Assembly (NCBI GenBank): GCA_016871155.1
Contig: VFZO01000004.1
Location: 1 to 64,000, forward strand
Length of the DNA stretch: 64,000 bases
From: Acidobacteriota bacterium
Lineage (GTDB): Bacteria > Acidobacteriota > Terriglobia > Bryobacterales > Bryobacteraceae
Direction of reading: 5' to 3'
Shown here: positions 9,440 through 16,704 of the stretch, in pieces
Layout: each line of letters starts with the position of its first letter
Numbering within the stretch: the first letter of the stretch is position 1
Position numbers and translations under genes: made by a program
Notes under the pieces: model-generated
Database searches by the model: none
Told to the model about the DNA's origin: nothing
What the model saw: only the letters and a program-made list of their open reading frames with translations

Positions 9440-10903
9440 ATGTCCACGATCCCAAATTTCATTGGCGGCGAATGGAGAACTTCCGCCGCCGAACGCCTGC
9501 CGATTCTGAACCCCGCGTCGGGCGAGGTGCTGGCCGAAGTTCCGCTTTCCAGCCGCGACGAAGTGGTTGCGGCAATTCAAGCCGCCTCGGCTGCGTTCCC
9601 CGGTTGGAGGCGCATGCCGGTGACGGACCGCATCCAGTTTCTATTCCGGCTCAAGGCGCGGATGGAGGACCAGTTCGAGGAACTGGCCCGGACCATTACG
9701 CTCGAGTGCGGCAAGACGCTGGCCGAGTCGAGAGGCGAGTTGCGCCGCGCAGTCGAAAACGTAGAGGTGGCCTGCGGCGCACCGATTCTCACGCAGGGTT
9801 ATGTGTCGGAAGACATCGCCGCGGGCATCGACGAACTGATGATCCGGCAGCCGCTGGGCGTGTGCGCCATCATTGCGCCATTCAATTTTCCGGGGATGAT
9901 TCCGTTCTGGTTTTTGCCCTACGCCATCGCGGCCGGCAACACAGTTGTGGTCAAGCCTTCCGAGCGTGTGCCAATGACGATGGCCAAGATCCTAACGATC
10001 CTCGAGGAGATTGGACTTCCGAAGGGTGTGGTGAACGGCGTGAACGGAGGGCGCGCCGCGGTGGATACGCTTCTCGATCACCCGGACGTGCAAGCCATCA
10101 GCTTTGTCGGTTCGTCCCAGGTGGCGCGGCACGTGTACGCCCGGGCGGCGGCGGCCGGTAAGCGCGTGCAGTGCCAGGGCGGCGCGAAGAATCCGATTGT
10201 GATCGCGCCGGATGCGGATGTGGAGACCACGACGGCGGTGGTGGCGGACTCCGCGTTTGGATGCGCGGGACAGCGGTGCTTGGCGGCGTCGATGGCCGTT
10301 CTGGTGGGAGGCGCGCGGGCATCGTTCCGCGAGAGTTTGCGTGAAGCGGCGGCATCGCGAGTTACCGGCTCAGGGCTGGACGCCGTGCAGATGGGGCCCG
10401 TGATTTCGGCGGCGAGCAAACAACGCGTGGAAGGGTTGATCGGCAGAGCGGAGGCCGACGGGGCGCGGGTGACGGTGGACGGCCGGGCGCCCGTCATCAC
10501 CAACTTCGAACGGGGGTTTTTCGTCCGGCCGACGATTCTGGAGCAACTGCCATGGGAGAGCGACGTCGCGCGCACGGAGATCTTTGGACCCGTGCTGAGC
10601 CTGCATGAGGCCGAGACTCTGGACGCCGCGCTGGAAATCATCAACCGGGGCGAGTACGGAAATATGGCCTGCCTGTTTACATCGAGCGGGGATCTGGCGC
10701 GGCGGTTCCGGTCCGAGGCCGATGTGGGCAACGTTGGAATCAACACCGGCGTCGCGGCGCCCATGGCCTTCTTCCCCTTCTCCGGGGCGCGCGGCAGTTT
10801 CTTCGGCGACCTGCACGGGCAGGGCCGCGACGCGTTTGAGTTCTTCACCAAAGAGAAAGTGATCGTCGAACGGTGGCCACGGGCCGTCTCGCGAATGTTT
10901 TAA
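9440..10903 (+). CDS. mmsA: CoA-acylating methylmalonate/malonate semialdehyde dehydrogenase
   Basis: A 487-residue aldehyde dehydrogenase that should oxidise (methyl)malonate semialdehyde to propionyl- or acetyl-CoA with NAD in the cytoplasm. The whole fold is recognisable: [21 protein letters not shown] with KPSERVP (NAD binding, characteristic of the MmsA branch), QGGAKN, and the catalytic cysteine 280 in GQRCLA. I took ATG 9440 because the upstream in-frame start is a TTG with extra residues that do not belong to the family. It is followed after 6 bases by a hydroxyacid-oxoacid transhydrogenase, suggesting joint handling of C3/C4 semialdehydes. Assignment within the aldehyde dehydrogenases is by motif memory, not by search. 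Confidence 0.92.
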   Translation: MSTIPNFIGGEWRTSAAERLPILNPASGEVLAEVPLSSRDEVVAAIQAASAAFPGWRRMPVTDRIQFLFRLKARMEDQFEELARTITLECGKTLAESRGELRRAVENVEVACGAPILTQGYVSEDIAAGIDELMIRQPLGVCAIIAPFNFPGMIPFWFLPYAIAAGNTVVVKPSERVPMTMAKILTILEEIGLPKGVVNGVNGGRAAVDTLLDHPDVQAISFVGSSQVARHVYARAAAAGKRVQCQGGAKNPIVIAPDADVETTTAVVADSAFGCAGQRCLAASMAVLVGGARASFRESLREAAASRVTGSGLDAVQMGPVISAASKQRVEGLIGRAEADGARVTVDGRAPVITNFERGFFVRPTILEQLPWESDVARTEIFGPVLSLHEAETLDAALEIINRGEYGNMACLFTSSGDLARRFRSEADVGNVGINTGVAAPMAFFPFSGARGSFFGDLHGQGRDAFEFFTKEKVIVERWPRAVSRMF

Positions 10904-10909
10904 ACAAAA

Positions 10910-12193
10910 ATGCCTCAAAACGATTTTGCCTTCGAAATGGCCACGAGCGCCATCCGGTTCGGCGCGGGCGTGACGCGTGAGATCGGCATGGACCTGAGCG
11001 AATTAGGCTTCCGGCACGTGCTGGTTGTCACCGATCCGTGGATGCGGAAGCTGCATCCAGTGACGGTCGTCGAGCAGTCGCTCAGCGACAACAAGGTTGC
11101 CTACACGCTTTACGACCGCGTTCGCGTGGAGCCGACAGACGTCTCGTTCCAGGACGCGATCGCTTTCGCGAAGGCCATCGAGTTCGACGCGATCGTCGCG
11201 GTGGGCGGCGGATCGGTGATCGACACGGCCAAGGCGGTGAACCTCTATATCTGCCATCCGCCCGAGGATTTCCTCGACTATGTGAACCCGCCGATCGGCA
11301 AGGGGAAACCGGTTCCGGGTCCAGTTAAGCCGCTGTTCGCGGTTCCAACCACTGCCGGCACCGGCAGCGAGACTACGGGTGTTGCGATTTTCGACTACTC
11401 GGTGATGCACGCGAAGACGGGAATCGCGCACCGGCGGCTGAAGCCAACGCTTGGATTTCTCGACCCGGACAATACTCGGACGATGCCGCCGCAGGTGGCT
11501 GCGTCGACAGGTCTGGACGTGCTTTGCCACGCCATCGAGTCCTATACGGCGATCCACTTCACGGAGCGGCCGTATCCGGAGAGGCCGATTTTGCGGCCGT
11601 CCTACCAGGGCAATAATCCCGTCTCCGACGTGTGGTCGCTGCAGGCGCTGCGCATGACGGGCCAGTACATTACGCGCGCGTTCGACGACCCCTCCGACGA
11701 CGAGGCCCGTGCGCAGATGATTCTCGCGTCGGCCTATGCGGGCGTCGGCTTTGGAAACTCCGGCGTCCATCTGCCGCATGGAATGTCGTACCCGGTTTCG
11801 GGCATGAACCGGCAGTATCATCAGGCCGGCTACCCGCAGGCGCACGCGCTGATCCCTCACGGATTTTCGGTGATTCTCAACGCTCCCGCCGTATTCCGTT
11901 TCACGGCGCCGGCGTGCCCGGAACGGCACCTGGAGGCGGCGGCCGCACTGGGCGTGGATGTGTCGGGAATTCAGCTCGCCGATGCCGGCAAGGTGTTGTC
12001 CGATACGCTGACTGCGCTGATGAACAGAGTGGGCGTTCCGAACGGCTTGAAGGCGCTGGGCTATAGCTCGAGCGAAATTCCCGCGCTAGTGGAGGGCACG
12101 CTGCCGCAGCACCGCGTGACAAAGCTTTCCCCGCGCCCGGCGTCGAAAGACGATCTGGCGGGACTCTTCGAACAGACGATGTCACTATACTGA
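10910..12193 (+). CDS. Hydroxyacid-oxoacid transhydrogenase (iron-containing ADH family)
   Basis: A 427-residue type III (iron-dependent) alcohol dehydrogenase. The GGGSVIDTAKAVN dinucleotide motif, the PTTAGTGSETTGVAIFDY stretch and the YVNPPIGKGKPVPGP segment closely match the ADHFE1/HOT branch, which transfers hydride between 4-hydroxybutyrate and 2-oxoglutarate, giving succinate semialdehyde. Metal-binding histidines are visible in DVLCHAIESY, GVHLPHGMSY and ALIPHG. It starts 6 bases after the semialdehyde dehydrogenase, so the two enzymes probably act in one pathway. Ordinary alcohol dehydrogenase activity is the alternative reading. Confidence 0.92.
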   Translation: MPQNDFAFEMATSAIRFGAGVTREIGMDLSELGFRHVLVVTDPWMRKLHPVTVVEQSLSDNKVAYTLYDRVRVEPTDVSFQDAIAFAKAIEFDAIVAVGGGSVIDTAKAVNLYICHPPEDFLDYVNPPIGKGKPVPGPVKPLFAVPTTAGTGSETTGVAIFDYSVMHAKTGIAHRRLKPTLGFLDPDNTRTMPPQVAASTGLDVLCHAIESYTAIHFTERPYPERPILRPSYQGNNPVSDVWSLQALRMTGQYITRAFDDPSDDEARAQMILASAYAGVGFGNSGVHLPHGMSYPVSGMNRQYHQAGYPQAHALIPHGFSVILNAPAVFRFTAPACPERHLEAAAALGVDVSGIQLADAGKVLSDTLTALMNRVGVPNGLKALGYSSSEIPALVEGTLPQHRVTKLSPRPASKDDLAGLFEQTMSLY

Positions 12194-12199
12194 TTCGGT

Positions 12200-12880
12200 A
12201 TGAAACCGCTTATAGCCGCGCTCGCGCTTACCGTTTCCGCTCAATCCTGGAAGCCGCTGTTTAACGGCAAGACACTGGATGGATGGGAGGTGGTTGGCGA
12301 CGGCCAATGGAGCGTGCTGGCCGATAGAACGATTCTGGCGCAGGCCACCTCCGGCGGCAAGACGCCATTCGGCGCGTGGCCGGTTGCGCTCCCCGAGAAG
12401 CAGTACGTGGACTGGCGCCAGACTCAGTCCTGGCTCTACACGAAGGCCGAGTATGGTGAATTCGATCTCCGGCTGGAGTACCGGTCGGCAAAGGGCGGGA
12501 ATAGCGGCGTGTCGATCCGCGACTCCACGCGCGGCAAGCATGCGATCGCACCCACGCCGGACTACACCAAGACGCCCGCGCATTGGGGCTACGAGATTCA
12601 GATTCTCAACGGAGTGAAGACGAAGTATCCGAGCGGCAGCATCTATCTGTTCGCTCCGGCCACGATGGGGTTCGAGAAAGAGAACGATTGGAACCAGTTG
12701 GAGATTCAGTCGCGCAACGACAAGATCACGGTGAAGATGAATGGCCGCGCGGTCGCGTCGCACGCGGGCGATCCGGCGCGGCCGAAGTCCGGTCCGATCG
12801 GCCTGCAACTGCACGACAGGTTTAGCCTGATGATGTTTCGCAACATCCAGATTCGCGAGCTACATTCCGCTCGCCGCTAG
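12200..12880 (+). CDS. DUF1080 (3-keto-disaccharide hydrolase-like) secreted protein
   Basis: A 226-residue exported protein with a short signal peptide (MKPLIAALALTVSAQ) and the concanavalin-like DUF1080 fold. Marker motifs are FNGKTLDGWE near the start, EFDLRLEYR, GGNSGVSIR in the middle and LQLHD/FRNIQIREL at the end. Some family members hydrolyse 3-keto-glycosides. It begins 6 bases after the transhydrogenase gene and its end overlaps the convergent oxidoreductase gene by 21 bases. Because the neighbouring minus-strand gene is a Gfo/Idh/MocA oxidoreductase, a 3-keto-sugar pathway is possible; this is inference. Confidence 0.88.
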   Translation: MKPLIAALALTVSAQSWKPLFNGKTLDGWEVVGDGQWSVLADRTILAQATSGGKTPFGAWPVALPEKQYVDWRQTQSWLYTKAEYGEFDLRLEYRSAKGGNSGVSIRDSTRGKHAIAPTPDYTKTPAHWGYEIQILNGVKTKYPSGSIYLFAPATMGFEKENDWNQLEIQSRNDKITVKMNGRAVASHAGDPARPKSGPIGLQLHDRFSLMMFRNIQIRELHSARR

Positions 12881-13843
12881 GACGGCGCTTTGCACGTTTA
12901 ACTCCTCTTCAAACGTAGCTGGCAGTTTCTTGCCGGTGCGAATGGCGGCGGCCAAGTCGATGAAATCGTCGACGTAGCGTTTGTAGGAGGGCATGGGAAC
13001 GGTCTGTTTTCCAGCGGCGTATGGGCCGGCGGCCTTGCCGAGTTCGACGAAGACGGCGGGCGGTTCGATTGGATTGACGACGATTGCGCCGTTCGTACCG
13101 TGCACTTCGAATGCGCGATAGCGACCGGAGTTTGGCTGGAGGTTCGAGCCGTGGACGATGGCCATCGCGCCGTCGAATTCCAGAATCGCGGCGGTATTGT
13201 CGGCCAGGCCGTCCTTTAGTCCGTCGCTTCGTAGAACCGGTGTGACCTTGGAAGGTTTACCGAGCAGGCGCACCACGGGGTCGATCACGTGACAGCCGAG
13301 TTCGAACATTACGCCGCCTTTGAAGGCCGCCCACTCGGGGCGGCGTTTGGGATCGAGCTGATTACCGATGGCCGCGCGCACCAGGTAGACCTTGCCCAAC
13401 CAGCCTTTCCGCGCGGCTTCGAGCGCAAGGTTGATGCCGGGATGGTAGCGCCACATGTAGCCAAGCTGCAGAAGCAGCCGTTTGCGCTTTGCGGTTTCGA
13501 CCACGCGAACGAAGTCCACCATGTTGGCCGCCGGAATCTTTTCGAGGTGCAGGTGTTTGCCGGCCTCCAGTACAGCGAGCGCGTCGCGCGCGTGATCCTT
13601 GTTCTCCGACTCGACGGCAACAACTTCGATTTCGGGATGGCGCAGCAGTTCCTCCCGTGTCAGCGAGGGCCAGGCGCTTTTCCCTTCGGTTACGCCGATC
13701 AGCTTGAACGCGGGATTGGCAAGCACGGTCTCCACCTTCGCCGGCCCGTGGGAGTGCGAGGTGCCGAGAAAGCCAATGCCAATGGGCTTCGCCTGGGCGT
13801 GGAGAAGCGCGGGTGCGAGGAATAGAGTGCGACGTGCGAACAT
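12860..13843 (-). CDS. Gfo/Idh/MocA family oxidoreductase
   Basis: A 327-residue NAD(P)-dependent oxidoreductase of the glucose-fructose oxidoreductase/inositol dehydrogenase family. The Rossmann start IGIGFLGTSHSHGPAKV comes after a short exported-looking leader (MFARRTLFLAPALLHAQ), as is common in acidobacterial members. The conserved EKP motif is altered to LEKIPAANM, and the C-terminal sheet domain contains FKGGVMFELGCHVIDPVVRLLGKP. The substrate is probably a sugar or cyclitol derivative. It is divergent from the sigma factor gene with overlapping upstream regions and convergent with the DUF1080 gene. A second, broken member of the family lies at 36071. Confidence 0.92.
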   Translation of the reverse strand: MFARRTLFLAPALLHAQAKPIGIGFLGTSHSHGPAKVETVLANPAFKLIGVTEGKSAWPSLTREELLRHPEIEVVAVESENKDHARDALAVLEAGKHLHLEKIPAANMVDFVRVVETAKRKRLLLQLGYMWRYHPGINLALEAARKGWLGKVYLVRAAIGNQLDPKRRPEWAAFKGGVMFELGCHVIDPVVRLLGKPSKVTPVLRSDGLKDGLADNTAAILEFDGAMAIVHGSNLQPNSGRYRAFEVHGTNGAIVVNPIEPPAVFVELGKAAGPYAAGKQTVPMPSYKRYVDDFIDLAAAIRTGKKLPATFEEELNVQSAVLAASGM

Positions 13844-13901
13844 GCGAAATATCGTGTCACAAAACGGCGCCGGCCGGCGTTTCTACTTTGTGCAAGCGGC
13901 G

Positions 13902-14396
13902 ATGGAACAAACGGCTGACCTGGAGAGCGTGTTCCGCGCTCATTATGCGCGCGTGGTGTCGTTGATCGGGCGCATTGTCCGGGATCCGGCCGGAGCCGAG
14001 GACATCGCGGTGGATGTCTTTCTGAAATGGGATACTTCGATCGGCGCGGAGGCAGCGCTCAGATGGCTGCTGCGGTCCGCGGCGCGCGCGGCGATCGACG
14101 AGTTGCGCCGGCGCAATAGGCGGCAACGCTACGAATCCGTACTCGGCCTGTTTCGCCGGGATCCGCCGACGCCTCTGGATACGGTGCTGGCGAACGATGA
14201 GGTAGCGCGTGTCCGCATAGTGCTGCTGGCGCTGCCGCCGCGGCAAGCCGAAATGCTGCTGCTGCGAGCGGATGGGCTGAGTTACAGCGAATTGGCGGCG
14301 GTGCTGGGGTCGCGGGCATCGTCGATTGGAACTCTGTTGGCGCGGGCGAACGAACGATTTCGAAAGGAGTACGAGAAGCGTTATGGACTGGGTTGA
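13902..14396 (+). CDS. ECF-type RNA polymerase sigma factor
   Basis: A 164-residue sigma-70 family factor of extracytoplasmic-function size. Region 2 (about residues 8-75) binds core polymerase and the -10 element (FRAHYARVVSLIGRIVRDPAGAEDIAVDVF). Region 4 (about 105-160) has the helix-turn-helix LPPRQAEMLLLRADGLSYSELAAVLG. The frame is open far upstream; I chose ATG 13902, which matches the normal family start, while GTG 13890 and ATG 13842 are alternatives. The last 14 bases overlap the thioredoxin-like gene, so the two are translationally coupled, the usual position for a cognate anti-sigma factor. Confidence 0.9.
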   Translation: MEQTADLESVFRAHYARVVSLIGRIVRDPAGAEDIAVDVFLKWDTSIGAEAALRWLLRSAARAAIDELRRRNRRQRYESVLGLFRRDPPTPLDTVLANDEVARVRIVLLALPPRQAEMLLLRADGLSYSELAAVLGSRASSIGTLLARANERFRKEYEKRYGLG

Positions 14397-14988
14397 AGAA
14401 AAACTAGCTGCGCTGAAACCGGCGGGATATGCCGATTCGCGGCGGGCGTGGGAACGGCTGCGCGCGCGGCAGCGAAGCCGGAGACAGCGGCTGATTGTGG
14501 CGGGCGGAGCCTTTACAGCAATAGCCGCGGCGTCTGCATTTCCACCGTCGCGCGCGATGGCCAAACGGTGCGTGGAGGCGTGCGGAGAGATATTGGGCCT
14601 GCGCGGGGACACGCCGCTGCGGAACCTTCAATCGGTGGACCTGCGCGCGTTGCGCGGGCAGGTGGTCCTGCTGAACTTCTGGGCCACGTGGTGCCCGCCA
14701 TGCGAGGCGGAGATTCCTTGGTTCGTGGAGATGCAGAAAGAGATGGGAGAGCGGGGCTTGACGGTGGTGGGTGTGTGTATGGACGAGAACGCAGAGGCGC
14801 TGCCGGCGTTTCTGCGGCGCAAGGGCGTGAACTACCGTGTGGTCCACGACAACCGGTTCGCGGGCGTGCAGGCGCTGCCGGCGACGTTCCTGCTGGATCG
14901 CGCCGGCAACGTTGCGTTTGTCCACGAGGGGCTGGTGGCGAAGGAGACCTATTTGCGCGAGGTCAACGAACGGCCAGTCGCGAAATAA
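14383..14988 (+). CDS. Membrane-anchored TlpA-type thioredoxin, possible redox anti-sigma factor
   Basis: A 201-residue protein with an unusual order of parts: a charged cytoplasmic N-terminal stretch (residues 1-35, MDWVEEKLAALKPAGYADSR at the start), one membrane segment (about 37-54), a short linker with cysteines 63 and 67, then a TlpA/ResA thioredoxin domain with the active site WCPPC (cysteines 104 and 107). ATG 14383 is well placed after AAGGAG; the longer frame start at 14326 lies deep in the sigma gene. The N-terminus resembles the cytoplasmic part of small anti-sigma factors that follow ECF genes, so a role as a periplasmic redox sensor controlling the sigma factor is attractive but unproven. 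The 3' end overlaps the convergent symporter gene by 26 bases. Confidence 0.85.
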   Translation: MDWVEEKLAALKPAGYADSRRAWERLRARQRSRRQRLIVAGGAFTAIAAASAFPPSRAMAKRCVEACGEILGLRGDTPLRNLQSVDLRALRGQVVLLNFWATWCPPCEAEIPWFVEMQKEMGERGLTVVGVCMDENAEALPAFLRRKGVNYRVVHDNRFAGVQALPATFLLDRAGNVAFVHEGLVAKETYLREVNERPVAK

Positions 14989-16588
14989 CAACACCGGTGG
15001 CGATGACGACCAGGCAGCCGGCGACGTTGTACCAAAGGAACGACGTAGCGCCGGTGAAGTGGAGGGTGAAGATGACGGCTTCCCCGGCGAGAACTCCCCA
15101 GAATGCGCCAGCCGCGCCCACGCGCGGGAAGTACATGGCGAGAGCGAAGACGCCAAGGATGCCGCCGTAGAACAGGGAGCCGAGCAGGTTAACGGCTTCG
15201 ACAAGCGAACCCATGTTCTTCGCAAAGCGCGCCGTGACCACCGCGTAAACGCCCCAGAACGCGGTGGCAAGACGCGAGACGAGCAGGTACCGTGCATCAG
15301 CGGCCTCCGTGTTGATCAGGCGTTTATAGATATCGATGACGGTGACAGTGGCAAGTGAGTTGATTTCACCGGAGATAGTCGACATAGCCGCGGCGAGAAT
15401 CGCGGCGATGATGAGGCCGACGATGCCCTCCGGCAGGTAGTTCGTGACGAAGTGAAGGAAGACGTAGTTCGTATCGTTGGACTTCGTCAGTGCGGCGGCC
15501 TGCTTGCGGGTTTCGTCGAGATCGGCCTGCGCTTTTTGAAACTCCTCCTTCGCGCCGCCGCCAGCCGCCAATCGCCGCGCCGCCGATTGGCGGGACTGGA
15601 ACGCGGCGTCGAATTTCTCCCGCAGCGCCGGGTACTCCGGCATGCGTGTGAGCTTCGCCATATCCTCTCGCTGGAAAAGCAGAGGCGGCTGAACAAACGT
15701 GAAGAACGCGAAAACGATGGCGCCCGTGAGCAGGATGAGAAACTGCATAGGAATCTTGGCCACGGCGTTAAATAAGAGGCTGAGACGGCTTTGCGCGACG
15801 GAACTGCCGGTCAGGTAGCGTTGTACCTGGCTCTGATCACAGCCGAAGTAGGCCAGCGCGAGAAACATTCCGCCAAAGAGGCCGCTCCAAAGGTTGTACC
15901 GGTCGCCCCAGGAGAAGTTCGTCGTCACCGGATTCAGTTTGCCCGCCGCCCCCGCGACAGTGAGTGCGGCACCGAAGCCGATGTTATCGGGGAGGAGATA
16001 GACGGCCATGACGAGCGACGCGGCGAGGCCGGCCATCATGATCAACATTTGCTGAAAGTCGGTCCAGGTGACCGCCTTGACGCCGCCAAGGGCCGTATAG
16101 GCGACTACGATGACGCCCATCAAAACGGTGGTCCAATCATCGGGCCAGCCGAGTATGACGGTCAGGACGATCGCCGGCGCCGAGAGCGCCAGGCCGACGG
16201 CGAGGCCGCGCTGAATCAGGAAAATGATGCTGACAAGCGTCCGCGTGCGAGAGTCGAAACGCTTCTCCAAATACTCGTAGGCCGTGTAGACGTTCGCCTT
16301 GTGGAACACGGGAACGGCGGTGACGGAGAGAATGACCATGGCCAGGGGCAAGCCGAAGTAAAACTGCACGAACCGCATGCCATCGACATAGCCCTGGCCG
16401 GTCGTAGAGATGAACGTGATGGCGGAGGCCTGCGTGGCCATGATCGAAAGGGCCATGGCGTACCAGGGCATTGTCCTGCCGGCGCGCAAATAGGCGTCGG
16501 TGGTATCGCTGCCGCGCGACCTCCACAAGCCGTAGGCGACGATGCCCACGACCGAGAGAATCATAACCATCCAATCGAGAAATCTCAC
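14963..16588 (-). CDS. Sodium:solute symporter (SSS family)
   Basis: A 541-residue inner-membrane transporter with about 13 membrane segments and the LeuT-like SSS fold, expected to move an organic solute with sodium. Recognisable parts are DAYLRAGRTMPWYAMALSIM at the N-terminus, ITFISTTGQGY, the GGVKAVTWTDFQQ loop and AAAMSTISGEINSLATV late in the protein. A charged, coiled-coil-like insertion lies around residues 320-370. I chose GTG 16588, which overlaps the stop of the upstream 39-residue gene as GTGA; TTG 16594 is the longest alternative. The partner genes point to a sugar or amino-sugar derivative as solute, but this is not shown by the sequence. Confidence 0.95.
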   Translation of the reverse strand: MRFLDWMVMILSVVGIVAYGLWRSRGSDTTDAYLRAGRTMPWYAMALSIMATQASAITFISTTGQGYVDGMRFVQFYFGLPLAMVILSVTAVPVFHKANVYTAYEYLEKRFDSRTRTLVSIIFLIQRGLAVGLALSAPAIVLTVILGWPDDWTTVLMGVIVVAYTALGGVKAVTWTDFQQMLIMMAGLAASLVMAVYLLPDNIGFGAALTVAGAAGKLNPVTTNFSWGDRYNLWSGLFGGMFLALAYFGCDQSQVQRYLTGSSVAQSRLSLLFNAVAKIPMQFLILLTGAIVFAFFTFVQPPLLFQREDMAKLTRMPEYPALREKFDAAFQSRQSAARRLAAGGGAKEEFQKAQADLDETRKQAAALTKSNDTNYVFLHFVTNYLPEGIVGLIIAAILAAAMSTISGEINSLATVTVIDIYKRLINTEAADARYLLVSRLATAFWGVYAVVTARFAKNMGSLVEAVNLLGSLFYGGILGVFALAMYFPRVGAAGAFWGVLAGEAVIFTLHFTGATSFLWYNVAGCLVVIATGVVISRLAVR

Positions 16589-16704
16589 CGCCAAGCCTTC
16601 GTGAACGCGTGGAAGCCAGCGATCAATACAGCCAGATAAAGAATTACGGCCGCGTAGAGACGATTCCAGGTACCGAAGAACGGCGGCGGCTCTTCGCGAT
16701 TCAT
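16585..16704 (-). CDS. 39-residue single-pass membrane protein upstream of symporter
   Basis: A short gene encoding MNREEPPPFFGTWNRLYAAV and 19 further residues. A polar proline-rich start is followed by one hydrophobic helix (LYAAVILYLAVLIAGFHAF) and a basic end. Both edges are 4-base overlaps: its ATG overlaps the stop of the PIG-L gene as ATGA, and its stop overlaps the symporter GTG as GTGA. Such tight packing argues for real translation. Several SSS transporters have small partner proteins encoded just upstream (for example the DUF997 and DUF3311 types); this one is shorter and I do not recognise its family. A role as a transporter subunit is inferred. Confidence 0.75.
   Translation of the reverse strand: MNREEPPPFFGTWNRLYAAVILYLAVLIAGFHAFTKAWR

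Noticed and set aside
13599-13901. Upstream extension of the sigma factor
   Set aside because: Antisense to the start of the oxidoreductase gene and unlike any sigma factor N-terminus.
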